Of a stretch of 64,000 nt of DNA, positions 51,188-60,071 are shown in pieces. The translations under genes were made by a program, and so were the position numbers. The DNA is from DAOMFB01 sp963721385 (GTDB taxonomy: Bacteria; Acidobacteriota; Thermoanaerobaculia; UBA5066), in NCBI GenBank assembly GCA_963721385.1, contig CAVRJB010000006.1, positions 83,322 to 147,321 of the forward strand, given 5' to 3'. The notes under the pieces are model-generated. The model was not told the DNA's origin and ran no database searches. It saw only the letters and a list, made by a program, of their open reading frames with translations. Position 1 is the first letter of the stretch; every line of letters starts with the position of its first letter.

Positions 51188-51877
51188 ATGTCAGGCGAAA
51201 TCGGGCGGCGACGCACGGCTCTTCTCGTCGGGGCGACGGGACTGGTGGGTGAGCAGTGCCTCCGGCTGCTGCTGGCGGACCCGGCGTGGGACGGCGTGAC
51301 GATCTTCACTCGCCGCCGCATCTCGCTCACGAACCCCAAGCTCGTAGCCCGGATGGTCGACTTCGACCGGCTCGGACAGCTCTCCGGCTTCCCGCGTGTG
51401 TCGGACGTCTTCTGCTGCCTCGGCACGACGATCGCGCGCGCCGGCTCGCAGACCGAGTTCTACAAGGTGGACTTCACCTATGTGACCGAGGTCGCCCGCC
51501 TCGCCGCCGTCAGCGGAGCCCGACAGATCCTCCTCGTCAGCGCGATTGGGGCTGACCCCTCCTCGCACATTTTCTACAGCCGCGTGAAGGGCGAGGTGGA
51601 AGAGGCCGTCAAGCGGCTGCCTTTCGACGGGATCCACGTCTTCCGGCCGTCGTTCCTCGTCGGGGACCGGGCCGAGCGCCGGTCGGGAGAGCGGCTCGGA
51701 ATCAGCCTCGCCTCGGCATTCTCGTTCGCCCTCGTGGGGCCCCTCCGGAGGTACCGCCCGGTGCCCGCCGCCGACGTGGCGCGGGCGATGGTCGTCGTCG
51801 CGCGGCAGGAGATCCGCGGCGCGGCGGTCTACGAGTCGGAACGGATCGCCGAGATCGCGCGTTACTCCGGGCCCTAG
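51188..51877 (+). CDS. NAD(P)-binding atypical SDR, TIP30-like
   Basis: 229-residue protein with N-terminal ALLVGATGLVGEQCLRLLLA (GxxGxxG) and the HTATIP2/TIP30-type blocks VTIFTRRR, VFCCLGTTIARAGSQTEFYK, VARLAAVSGARQILLVSAIG, IFYSRVKGEVEEAVKRL and FRPSFLVGDRAERRSGERLG. The Ser-Tyr-Lys set SAIGAD...YSRVKGE fits a possible active site, but substrate is unknown. It stands 45 bp after the acyltransferase and its stop overlaps by 4 bp the stop of the convergent patatin gene. Confidence 0.9.
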   Translation: MSGEIGRRRTALLVGATGLVGEQCLRLLLADPAWDGVTIFTRRRISLTNPKLVARMVDFDRLGQLSGFPRVSDVFCCLGTTIARAGSQTEFYKVDFTYVTEVARLAAVSGARQILLVSAIGADPSSHIFYSRVKGEVEEAVKRLPFDGIHVFRPSFLVGDRAERRSGERLGISLASAFSFALVGPLRRYRPVPAADVARAMVVVARQEIRGAAVYESERIAEIARYSGP

Positions 51878-53148
51878 CGGGCGCGGAGGCCTTCGAGCCG
51901 GGAGAGGTTCCGCTCCAGGACTTCCAGCTGGGCTTTGAGGCGCGTCGGGGTCGGGCCGTCGCTCCGGTCCGCCTGCAGGTGGATCCGGTGGAGGGCGGGC
52001 GACGCGGGACGGAGCTTCAGGCCGTGGCGGGCGAAGAGGCGCCGGTAGCGCGGAAAGTCCTCGTCGATCGTCTGCATCGTCGTCTTGTAGGCGTACTCGG
52101 CGATCCGGGTCCGGCCCGACGTCCGCATGATGTTGCGCATGAAGCGCGGAAGGTCCTCGGCGCGCGGCTCGAAGACGAGGACGTCGGCGGCGGGGTCCTC
52201 ATGCCGGTAGCGCGACAGCCCGTAGCGCATGCGGGAATGGAGGGTGACCCGGAAGACCTGATCGAGGATGATCGCGAGACCCCCCTTGCGGAGCGGGCCG
52301 TTGCCGTTCGCCGACGCGGCGGCGTGGGAGTACCGGAGCGGGACGATCGGGTTGATGCAGATCGTCAGGCCGCACCTCTCCCGGAGCGCCAGCGAGATGT
52401 GGGCGGTCTTCCGGACGCCGCCGTCGATGTAGTCGGCTCCGTCGATCCGGACCGGCCTGTAAAGACCGGGGAGAGCGCAAGAGGCGGCGACCGCCTTCGA
52501 GATCGGAACGGCGTCTTGGCCGGGGCGGCCGAAGGCCATCGTCTCGCCCGTGTCGAGGGCGACGGCGACGATCCGCAGCTCCTTGCCGAGCTTCCGGAAG
52601 TCGTTCGTCCGGCCCGGGTGCTGGAGCCATTCGTTCAGCCAGTCCTCGAGGCCGTCGTTGAGGAAGACCCCTGACGGGAGCAGCGTACCGAGAGACTGCA
52701 CGAGGTCGGTCAGCGTCGTCTCGTGGCGGTTCTTGTAGTAGTCCCAGGCGGCATCGAGGATCGTCAGCGGCGCCTTTGCAAGCCTCCCCAGAATCTCCTC
52801 GAGGTTGACCCGGAAGAGCGAGAGGTCGTCGATGTCCGTCCTCAATCCGGCCGAACGCGTGACGTTCCGGAAGAGGACGCCCGGCGCGATGCCGTTCGCG
52901 ATCAGCGCGCTGATGTAGGCCCCGGCCGACACGCCGACGAAGACGTCGAAGTCCGTGAGCGAGACGTCCTCGAGGCGCTCCTCGAGGGCGGCGAGGGCCC
53001 CGATCTCGTAGATGGCGCCGGTGACCCCCCCGCCGGCGCAGACGAGGCCGAGCCGTCCGGCGTCGGGCGGCGGGAAGGGACGGCTGTAGAGGTCCGGGAG
53101 AGCCGGGCCGGAGTGCTGCCTGGCCTGGGGCCTTTTTCGGGCGCTCAC
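51874..53148 (-). CDS. Patatin-like phospholipase
   Basis: 424 residues. The patatin fold has the oxyanion block GLVCAGGGVTGAIYEIGALAAL, nucleophile elbow FVGVSAGAYISALIANG (GxSxG), and the catalytic Asp in DYIDGGVRKTAHISLALRE (DGG), so it should cut acyl esters of lipids, possibly PHA-granule or membrane lipids. The C-terminal part is long (about 110 residues) with a final coiled-coil-like LKAQLEVLERNLSRLEGLRA. Start GTG 53148 is chosen because GGAG lies right before it; a TTG at 53157 is the alternative. The ribosome binding site abuts the T run of the upstream terminator. Confidence 0.9.
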   Translation of the reverse strand: MSARKRPQARQHSGPALPDLYSRPFPPPDAGRLGLVCAGGGVTGAIYEIGALAALEERLEDVSLTDFDVFVGVSAGAYISALIANGIAPGVLFRNVTRSAGLRTDIDDLSLFRVNLEEILGRLAKAPLTILDAAWDYYKNRHETTLTDLVQSLGTLLPSGVFLNDGLEDWLNEWLQHPGRTNDFRKLGKELRIVAVALDTGETMAFGRPGQDAVPISKAVAASCALPGLYRPVRIDGADYIDGGVRKTAHISLALRERCGLTICINPIVPLRYSHAAASANGNGPLRKGGLAIILDQVFRVTLHSRMRYGLSRYRHEDPAADVLVFEPRAEDLPRFMRNIMRTSGRTRIAEYAYKTTMQTIDEDFPRYRRLFARHGLKLRPASPALHRIHLQADRSDGPTPTRLKAQLEVLERNLSRLEGLRAR

Positions 53149-53155
53149 TGTCTCC

Positions 53156-53188
53156 AAAAAAAAGGGGCGCTGCTGATTGCAGTGCCCC
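53156..53188 (-). terminator. Rho-independent terminator of the phasin gene
   Basis: On the minus strand GGGGCACTGC, loop aatca, GCAGCGCCCC (10 bp with one mismatch), then eight T (53163-53156). It lies 27 bp after the phasin stop and ends next to the GGAG of the patatin start. Confidence 0.85.
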
Positions 53189-53214
53189 GAGTGTATGCGA
53201 TTTCGAGCCCGGCG

Positions 53215-53613
53215 TCAGGCGGCGCGGCGGGTCCGCTTTCCGGTGACGTGGGTACGGCGGAACGCGAGGCCGTCGATCTTCCTGCCGAGGGTGTCGACCT
53301 TCTGGGTCAGGTCCTTCAGCTCGCGCCGCGTCGGGACGTTGAAGCGGTGCAGGGCCTTCTCGATGACGGTCTCGACCGTGCCGGTGACCTTCTTCGAGAG
53401 TTCCTCCGCCATCTTCGTCGCGTCCTTCTTCGCCTTCTGAACGTCGAAGTTCACGCGGTTGGCGGCCGTGATGACCTGCTTCTCGACCTTCGCCGCGACG
53501 GACTTGGTCTCGTCGGCGAACGCCTCGACCTTGTCGGCGGCGGTCTTGAGGGCGCCGTCCAGCGTCGTGGCCACGGCGGTGCGGATGTCGGTGTTCTTCA
53601 TCGGCTTCTTCAT
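53215..53613 (-). CDS. Phasin family protein, PHA granule-associated
   Basis: 132-residue helical protein. The N-terminal two thirds form an amphipathic helix as in phasins (ALKTAADKVEAFADETKSVA, VNFDVQKAKKDATKMAEELS), then the PhaF-type leucine-zipper motif VPTRRELKDLTQKVDTLGRK and a basic end TGKRTRRAA. It would coat polyhydroxyalkanoate granules and could bind DNA. The start overlaps the phaR stop by 4 bp, so it is under the same transcript as its likely repressor. A strong terminator follows. No PHA synthase gene is in the window. Confidence 0.85.
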   Translation of the reverse strand: MKKPMKNTDIRTAVATTLDGALKTAADKVEAFADETKSVAAKVEKQVITAANRVNFDVQKAKKDATKMAEELSKKVTGTVETVIEKALHRFNVPTRRELKDLTQKVDTLGRKIDGLAFRRTHVTGKRTRRAA

Positions 53614-54212
53614 GCGGTTCTCCTTCGGATGTTCCCGGCGGGCTTTCTCCCGTGTGTCCGGTGATTGAGGTCGGTGTCGTTCGGCGCCCGGCGCCCGCGC
53701 GTCTTCCCGGCGAGGGCTTCGAGGTGGGTGAGTCGGAGCTTCAGGTCCGCGATCTCCCGGGTGAGGCTGGCCTCGTCCCAGCTCAGGCGGCCCTTTTCGA
53801 CGAGGCCTCCGACGAGGCGCTCCACGTCGCGCCGGGCCTCGTCGAGGCGCCGGGCGATGGGGGAGAGCGTCTCGGCGAGGCGCTCGGGCTGGGCGGCCCG
53901 CCGCACGCTGGCGGCGACCGTCTTCCCCCCCACTTTCTCGACGACCTCCGCCACGGTCTCGGCCGCGTCGCTGCCGGCACGGAGGAGGCGTGCGAGGGTG
54001 TCGGTCGAGGCGACGGGGCCCTTTCCCGAGGCGAGGGCCCGGGAGAGGATCCTCGCTGTGATGTCCTCGCCGCTGTCGGCGTCGATCACCTCGACCCGCG
54101 TCCCGGCCGCGACGCTGGCGGCGAGATCGTGGATCGTGACGAAGCGGCGTTCGGCGGCCTCGTAGAGCTTGCGGTTCCGGTAGCGGACGATGCGTCTTCC
54201 GTGATTCGCCAT
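53610..54212 (-). CDS. phaR: Polyhydroxyalkanoate synthesis regulator
   Basis: 200-residue regulator. The N-terminal PHB/PHA DNA-binding domain is very clear: RRIVRYRNRKLYEAAERRFV and VTIHDLAASVAAGTRVEVID, ITARILSRALA. The C-terminal part is helical (ETVAEVVEKVGGKTVAASVR, LTREIADLKLRLTHLEALAG). PhaR binds granules and represses phasin genes when no PHA is present. I chose ATG 54212 because it starts right before the conserved domain; an ATG at 54233 would add MRYIDPV. It is coupled to the phasin gene and divergent from hutU. Confidence 0.93.
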   Translation of the reverse strand: MANHGRRIVRYRNRKLYEAAERRFVTIHDLAASVAAGTRVEVIDADSGEDITARILSRALASGKGPVASTDTLARLLRAGSDAAETVAEVVEKVGGKTVAASVRRAAQPERLAETLSPIARRLDEARRDVERLVGGLVEKGRLSWDEASLTREIADLKLRLTHLEALAGKTRGRRAPNDTDLNHRTHGRKPAGNIRRRTA

Positions 54213-54294
54213 AACGGGATCAATATAACGCATCGCGTAATTTTGTCAAGGGCGATTTGACGCGGCGCGTCAGGACGGTCTCCGGGCGACTAAC

Positions 54295-55992
54295 ATGAGC
54301 GCCATGAGTCCGATGAGCCCTCCCGTCTCCTCCCGGTACGTCCCGCCCTCCCTCCCGAAGGGGACCGTCCGGAGCTGCCGCTCCTGGCTGACCGAGGCCC
54401 CCTACCGGATGCTCCTGAACAATCTCGACCCCGAGGTGGCCGAGCGGCGGGAGGACCTCGTCGTCTACGGCGGCTCCGGCAAGGCCGCCCGGAACCCGGA
54501 ATGCCTCGAGGCGATTCTCGCGGAGCTGCGGGAGCTGGGCGACGACGAGACGCTCCTCGTCCAGTCGGGGAAGGCCGTCGGCGTCCTCCGGACCCACGCC
54601 GACGCCCCGCGGGTCCTCATCGCGAACTCGAACCTCGTTCCGGAGTGGGCGACGTGGGACGAGTTCCGGCGCCTCGAAGCTCTGGGGCTGACGATGTACG
54701 GGCAGATGACGGCCGGTTCCTGGATCTACATCGGAACGCAGGGGATCCTGCAGGGGACGTACGAGACGTTCGCCGCCGCGGCGCGGCGGGACCTCGGGTC
54801 GCCGGACGGCTCGCTCGCGGGGCGGCTCGCCGTGACCGCCGGCCTCGGCGGAATGGGCGGCGCGCAGCCGCTTTCCGTGACGATGAACGGCGGCACGGCG
54901 CTCGTCGCCGAGGTCGACCCGGCGCGGATCGAAAAACGGCTCGCGACCCGGTACCTCGACGAGCGGGTCGACGCCCTCGACGCCGCGATCGACCGCGCGC
55001 TCGAGGCCCGCGGCCGCGGAGAGGCCGTCTCGATCGGCGTTCTCGCCAACGCGGTCGACCTTCTCGAGCGCCTGCTCGCCCGCGGAATCGTTCCCGACGT
55101 CCTGACCGATCAGACCTCGGCGCACGACGAGCTGAACGGCTACGTTCCGCACGGGTTCTCTTTCTCCGACGCGCTTCGGCTGCGTGCCGCGGACCCCGAC
55201 GCCTACAAGCGGCGGGCATACGCGTCGATGAAGGCGCACGTCGGGGCGATGCTGGAGCTGAAGGCCCGCGGGGCCATCGCCTTCGACTACGGCAACAACC
55301 TGCGGGCGCAGGCGAAAAAGGCCGGCGAAAGCCGGGCCTTCGAGATCGAGGGGTTCGTCCCCCGCTACATCCGGCCCCTTTTCTGCGAGGGGAAAGGCCC
55401 GTTCCGCTGGGCGGCGCTCTCGGGCGACCCGGCCGACATCGCCGCCACGGACGAGGCCGTCCTCCGGCTCTTTCCGGAGGACGCGTCCCTCGCTCGATGG
55501 ATCCGGCTCGCGCAGGAGCGCGTCGCCTTCCAGGGCCTTCCGGCTCGGATCTGCTGGCTCGGCTACGGGCAGCGCGCGAAGGCAGGCCTCGCGTTCAATG
55601 CGCTCGTTCGCTCCGGGCGCGTCAAGGCCCCGATCGTGATCGGGCGCGACCACCTCGACGCCGGCTCCGTCGCCTCGCCGAACCGCGAGACGGAAGCGAT
55701 GCGCGACGGGAGCGACGCGATCGCCGACTGGCCGCTCCTGAACGCGCTCGTGAACACAGCCGCCGGGGCGACGTGGGTCTCGCTGCACCACGGCGGCGGT
55801 GTCGGCATCGGCTACTCGATCCACGCCGGCATGGTCGTCGTGGCGGACGGAACCGACGCGGCCGAAAGGCGCCTCCAGCGGGTGCTGACGACCGATCCGG
55901 CGACGGGCGTCCTCCGGCACGCCGACGCGGGCTACCCGGAAGCGATCGCGTGCGCCGGGAGGACGGGCCTCAGGGTCCCGATGCGGCGTTGA
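54295..55992 (+). CDS. hutU: Urocanate hydratase
   Basis: 565-residue NAD-dependent enzyme turning urocanate into imidazolone propionate, the second step of histidine breakdown after HutH. Family blocks: RSWLTEAPYRMLLNNLDPEV, DLVVYGGSGKAARN, ANSNLVPEWATWDEF, YGQMTAGSWIYIGTQGILQG, the NAD-binding TAGLGGMGGAQPLSVTMNGG and LTDQTSAHDELNGYVPHGF, and the active-site-near ICWLGYGQR and SLHHGGGVGIGYSIHAGMV. Two further in-frame ATGs lie 6 and 9 codons in. Its last two bases lie inside the TTG start of the kinase. hutI and hutG are not in the window. Confidence 0.97.
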   Translation: MSAMSPMSPPVSSRYVPPSLPKGTVRSCRSWLTEAPYRMLLNNLDPEVAERREDLVVYGGSGKAARNPECLEAILAELRELGDDETLLVQSGKAVGVLRTHADAPRVLIANSNLVPEWATWDEFRRLEALGLTMYGQMTAGSWIYIGTQGILQGTYETFAAAARRDLGSPDGSLAGRLAVTAGLGGMGGAQPLSVTMNGGTALVAEVDPARIEKRLATRYLDERVDALDAAIDRALEARGRGEAVSIGVLANAVDLLERLLARGIVPDVLTDQTSAHDELNGYVPHGFSFSDALRLRAADPDAYKRRAYASMKAHVGAMLELKARGAIAFDYGNNLRAQAKKAGESRAFEIEGFVPRYIRPLFCEGKGPFRWAALSGDPADIAATDEAVLRLFPEDASLARWIRLAQERVAFQGLPARICWLGYGQRAKAGLAFNALVRSGRVKAPIVIGRDHLDAGSVASPNRETEAMRDGSDAIADWPLLNALVNTAAGATWVSLHHGGGVGIGYSIHAGMVVVADGTDAAERRLQRVLTTDPATGVLRHADAGYPEAIACAGRTGLRVPMRR

Positions 55993-58900
55993 CCGCTTCC
56001 GTCTCCCCGCGCCGGACCGCGCTCGCCGTCCTCGCGGCGGCGGCCGTTGCCGCTGCGCTCGCCGCACGCTTCGCGCCCGTGTCGGAGGCGGCGCGGGAGG
56101 CGCGCGGGCGGCGGTTCGTCGCCGCCGCGGCCAGGCGGCTCGAGGCCAACATGCAGACGCTCGTCCACGTCTCGGATCGGCTGCAGGCCTCGCCCGACTT
56201 CACGAGCATCGTCGACGCGGGAGGCGTCGAGGTCCGGCCGGCGCGGCTCTTCTCGATCCTCGCGTCGGCCCTTCCGCCGGGGCCCGGGTGGGGCGCCGTT
56301 TTCGTCGATGCGGGGGGGCGCGCCGTCGCCTGGGCCGGAGACGCGGCCGAGCTGCAGGTGGAGCTCGCCGCGGGAACCGGCGGGGCGGCCGCCTCGTTCC
56401 ACGTCACCCGCTTTACGCTCGCGTGGGGGAGTCCTCGCGTGGTCGCAGGCGACCGGAAGGGGCTGCTCGTCGTCTCGCGCCGCTATCCGACCGGGATCCT
56501 CCGGCCGGACCTGGTCGACTTCTTCGCTCTTTCCGGCGGGCCTACCTCCGTTCGGATCCGGGCCCGCGAGGCGTCGGCTGCGGGCCGACTCGTTGCACTC
56601 CTCGCGGAAAGGCCTCCCGTCCGGGCGCTCGACGAGGACGTGGCGCGGGCGCGCGCCCGGTTCCCGTCCGCCGTTGCTGCGCTTGCGCTTCTGGCGCTCG
56701 CCGCTCTCTCGCGGAGTTCCTCGGCCGCGATTTTCGCGGCGCGACTTGCGCTCCTGCCCGGAACCCCGGCGGCGGATTCGGGAATCTGGCGCCGCTTCGA
56801 TCCCGGCGCGGGGATGGATCTCGGGCTCCTCGCCACGCCGGCCGACGCGTTCCTGACGGGCCTGACGGCGCTCCTTCTCCTCCGGCTCGCCCTCCGCGGG
56901 CCGGCGTCACGCGCCGGCGGCCGACTGCTCGCGGTCGCGGCCGTCCCGTTCTCGCTTCTGCCAGTCCTTCTCGGGCGGGCTGTCGGGGCCGGGAACACCG
57001 GCCTCCTCGACTCGATGAACCTCGTGCCCTCCGACCTCGCGTCGTGGCTCGCCTCGACGGGCGGCGTGGGGCTCTTGGCCGCTGCGACCGGTGCGGCTGC
57101 ACTCCTCCTGTCGCGGCTCGGGGCGCCGCGCCATCCCCGGCTCCTTGCCTCCGCGGGGATCGTCCTCCTCGGCGCCTGGCTTCTCCTGCCGTGGACGGCG
57201 GCCGCGGCACTTGCCGTCATCGGCGCGCTCCTCCTCCCGAGGGCTCTCGTGCCGCGCCTCGGCCAGCTTCCCTCGGCCGACACCCTCGGCCGCCTCGCCA
57301 CCGTCGTCTTCCTCGCCGCGGCCTCCGTCTTCGCGGGCGCCGCAGGGCTCTCGGCGGGCCGTCTCTCGCGGCTCACCGGCGCCCTCGCCTCGGCCGCCGC
57401 CGGAGAGGCCTCCCGCGAGTCGGACGACGGGCCGCGCCGATTCGAGGCGCGCGTGCGGAGCGGGGACGACGCCGGGTGGCTCCCTGCGGGCGGGAAGACG
57501 CTCCTTTCGGACCTCGCGCGGGCCCTTTGGGTGCGGGGCGCCGACCCGTCGTTCCCGGGACCCGGGGACACCCTCCGGATCCTGAACGCGTCCCGCAAGA
57601 CCGTGTCGGCGTTCGGCCTGACGCGCCCCGACCCCGAGGTGGAGGGCCGCGTGACGGCGACCAGGGTTCCGGCCGATCTCCTCGCCGAGTGGGTGCGCGT
57701 GCCGTGGCCGCGCGAGTCGGAGCGGGATCCTCTCCTGGCGGCCGCGGTCGAGGCCGACGTCCCGGAGCGGGTCCTCGTCGAGCGGATCGAATACGACGCC
57801 GCCGGGCGCGCGACCGGCCCGCGGCGCGCCGACCCCGCCGAGCTTCCGGCCGACCTTCTCGCAAGAGCACGGCTGGCCGGGAATGCCTCGGGACAGCGCC
57901 TCGCCGCCGAAGGGGCGATGCGGCTCGTCGTGAAAGCCCTGTCGCCGGGCTTTGTCGCGTACGTGGCGCGCGGCGAGTCGCCGCTCGTCTCCGCGGGGGC
58001 GGCGCTGGCCGCGGGAGAGGCCGCGCTGCCCGTCGTCCTTCTCGTCCTCCTCGCCGCGCCCCGGAGGCGGGGAGCGGCGGGACGGCGGGAGCCGTTCTTC
58101 GCGACCTACCGGGCCCGGCTCGTGGCGCTCGTCCTGCTCTTCGGCGCGCTGCCGCTCGCCGGCAGCGTCGCCCTCGTCCGGCTCACGCTCGAGCGCCACG
58201 CCGGGCGCGAGACGGAGCGGCGGGCCCGGAGCCTGATCGCGGAAGGACGTCGCGCCGCGCTCGAGGCCGGGAGCGGCGAGCTCGGTCCGAGGGAGCTCAA
58301 CGCTGCGGCGGGCGTCATCGGCGTCGACCTCCTTCTCTACCGGGACGGGCGGCTCGAGTTCGCGTCGCGGGCGCTCCCGGTCTCGGCGGAGGTCGCCGGG
58401 GACCGGCTCTCGGCGCCGGTGGCCGAGGCTCTCGCCGAGGGAAAGCGGGAGGCGAGCGCCGGCGCTCGCCGCGTGGCGCCGGGCGGGCCGCGGGCCGTCG
58501 AAGCCGCGGAGACCCTTCCGGGCGACGGCCGCGACGCGATCGCCGTCGTCGTCGCCGAGGACGAGGCGGGGCGGGGGACTTTGGACGCGCTCGTCCTCCT
58601 CGCGGTCGCGGTCGCGCTCGGCGCCGTCGGCCTCGGCGGCCGCGCCGCGCTCGCGCTCGGAAAGCCCGTCGAGGACCTGATCGCCGCGGCGGACCGGATT
58701 GGCTCGGGGCAGCCGGCGCCCCCGATCGCTCGGCCGTCGAACGTCGATCTGTCTCGCCTCGTCGAAGCGTTCGAGACGATGGGGGAGCGCGTGCGGGAGC
58801 GGACGGAGTCGCTCGCCAGCGAGCGGGCGAGCGCGGTGGGCCTCCTCTCGAGCCTCACGGCCGCGGTTGTCCTCTTCCGGCGCGGGGATGGCGCGGTCCT

Positions 58901-59846
58901 GCTCGCGAACCCGGCGGCCGAGCGGCTCCTCGCGGGCGACTCGCTCGGCGAGCGGCTGGCCCCGGCGGCCTGGGCGCCGGTCCGCTCCGTCCTCGAAGCG
59001 TCCGGAACCTCGGGGGAGCCGGTGGAACGGCGGGTGACGGTCGCGCTCGGCGGCCGCGACCGGGTCCTCCGGGTGGTCGTCCGCCACCTCCGGCCCGACG
59101 ATCCGGAAGGGCGCTCGATCCTCGTTCTCGAGGACCTGACCGAGTTCATGCGCGCCGACCGCCTCGGCGCCTGGGTCGACGCGGCGCGGGCGATCGCCCA
59201 CGACGTGAAGAACCCGCTGACCCCGATCCGGCTCGCCGCCGAGCGGCTGCTGAGGCTCGAGGTGAAGAACGAGCCGGCGCCCCCCGCCGTCGTCGCCGAG
59301 GCGGGGTCGAACATCCTGCGGCAGGTCGGGATCCTGACGGAGCGGATCGGGCGTCTCTCACGCTTCTCCGACCCGGCCGTTCTCGAGCGGAGGCCGTTCG
59401 ACGCGGCGGGGACGGAGGCGCTCCTCGAAGAGGTCGCGTCGGACTACGTGGGACTCCCGCGCGTGAGCGTCGAGGCCGACGTCGCGCCCGGCCTTCCGCC
59501 CTTCGCCGCCGATCCCGCCTTCCTCAGGGACGCGATGACGAACTTCGTCGTGAACGCCCTGGAAGCGTTCCGCGGGGCCGAAGGACGGATCCGGCTCACC
59601 GCGGCGCCTGAGGAGATCGGCGGAAGGGTGGCGGGCGTCCGCTTCGTCTGCGAGGACGACGGGCCCGGGATCCCGGGCGACGCGGTGGAGCGGCTCTTCG
59701 AGCCCAAGTTCTCGACCAAGTCGCGGGGCTCGGGGATGGGGCTCGCGGCGGTCCGGCGCGCGGTCGAGCGGCACGGCGGAACCGTCTTCGCGGCGGCGCG
59801 CCCCGGCGGCGGCCTCGCGATCGGCTTCGTCCTTCCTTCGCTTTAG
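55989..59846 (+). CDS. Very large NtrY-like sensor histidine kinase
   Basis: About 1285 residues from TTG 55989 (overlapping the hutU stop); the longer open frame upstream runs antisense-like through hutU and is not coding. Layout: first membrane helix (TALAVLAAAAVAAALAARF), an extracytoplasmic part to about 215, then at least six membrane helices (about 215-470), a second extracytoplasmic part (470-670), another helix near 680, a third loop, HAMP (about 890-945), PAS (about 950-1035), H-box AIAHDVKNPLTPIRLAAERL with His near 1070, and an ATPase domain ending GSGMGLAAVRRAVERHGGTV. The HDVKNPLTPI H-box is NtrY/NtrB type. No response regulator gene is adjacent. Confidence 0.88.
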   Translation: MTASVSPRRTALAVLAAAAVAAALAARFAPVSEAAREARGRRFVAAAARRLEANMQTLVHVSDRLQASPDFTSIVDAGGVEVRPARLFSILASALPPGPGWGAVFVDAGGRAVAWAGDAAELQVELAAGTGGAAASFHVTRFTLAWGSPRVVAGDRKGLLVVSRRYPTGILRPDLVDFFALSGGPTSVRIRAREASAAGRLVALLAERPPVRALDEDVARARARFPSAVAALALLALAALSRSSSAAIFAARLALLPGTPAADSGIWRRFDPGAGMDLGLLATPADAFLTGLTALLLLRLALRGPASRAGGRLLAVAAVPFSLLPVLLGRAVGAGNTGLLDSMNLVPSDLASWLASTGGVGLLAAATGAAALLLSRLGAPRHPRLLASAGIVLLGAWLLLPWTAAAALAVIGALLLPRALVPRLGQLPSADTLGRLATVVFLAAASVFAGAAGLSAGRLSRLTGALASAAAGEASRESDDGPRRFEARVRSGDDAGWLPAGGKTLLSDLARALWVRGADPSFPGPGDTLRILNASRKTVSAFGLTRPDPEVEGRVTATRVPADLLAEWVRVPWPRESERDPLLAAAVEADVPERVLVERIEYDAAGRATGPRRADPAELPADLLARARLAGNASGQRLAAEGAMRLVVKALSPGFVAYVARGESPLVSAGAALAAGEAALPVVLLVLLAAPRRRGAAGRREPFFATYRARLVALVLLFGALPLAGSVALVRLTLERHAGRETERRARSLIAEGRRAALEAGSGELGPRELNAAAGVIGVDLLLYRDGRLEFASRALPVSAEVAGDRLSAPVAEALAEGKREASAGARRVAPGGPRAVEAAETLPGDGRDAIAVVVAEDEAGRGTLDALVLLAVAVALGAVGLGGRAALALGKPVEDLIAAADRIGSGQPAPPIARPSNVDLSRLVEAFETMGERVRERTESLASERASAVGLLSSLTAAVVLFRRGDGAVLLANPAAERLLAGDSLGERLAPAAWAPVRSVLEASGTSGEPVERRVTVALGGRDRVLRVVVRHLRPDDPEGRSILVLEDLTEFMRADRLGAWVDAARAIAHDVKNPLTPIRLAAERLLRLEVKNEPAPPAVVAEAGSNILRQVGILTERIGRLSRFSDPAVLERRPFDAAGTEALLEEVASDYVGLPRVSVEADVAPGLPPFAADPAFLRDAMTNFVVNALEAFRGAEGRIRLTAAPEEIGGRVAGVRFVCEDDGPGIPGDAVERLFEPKFSTKSRGSGMGLAAVRRAVERHGGTVFAAARPGGGLAIGFVLPSL

Positions 59847-59859
59847 GCCGGCGCCGGGC

Positions 59860-59894
59860 CTCGCCTTTCGGATAGGAGCTCATCGAAAGGCGAG
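59860..59894. repeat. Perfect 11-bp inverted repeat, possible enhancer site or hairpin
   Basis: CTCGCCTTTCG (59860-59870) and CGAAAGGCGAG (59884-59894) are exact reverse complements with a 13-base spacer. No T run follows, so not a standard terminator. It is about 140 bp upstream of a sigma-54-like promoter and 14 bp after the kinase stop. Confidence 0.6.
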
Positions 59895-60003
59895 ACCTCG
59901 CGAGAACCATCCCGGCGGCAGCGCCCGTCAGCGGGGGCGCCGGGGTCCGCCAACTCCTTCCGACCCAGGAGCTTCCGCGCTGTCGGCGCCGGTGTCGGGC
60001 TGG

Positions 60004-60019
60004 CGGCCCGCGAGTTGCT
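60004..60019 (+). promoter_or_regulatory. Sigma-54-like promoter of the lipid-type operon
   Basis: CGGCCCG-CGAG-TTGCT against TGGCACG-N4-TTGCW: 10 of 12 fixed positions match, including GG and GC at the correct spacing. The expected start of transcription is about 40 bp before ATG 60072. Confidence 0.5.
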
Positions 60020-60071
60020 AATCCCGTGTCGGGCCCGGAAGCCTTCGACCGGTCCGGCCCGGAGGTCCGAT

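Noticed and set aside
54501..55988. Upstream extension of the kinase frame through hutU
   Set aside because: Arg/Pro/Gly-rich translation without domains, lying entirely inside hutU, whose motifs are perfect. The kinase start at 55989 is used instead.
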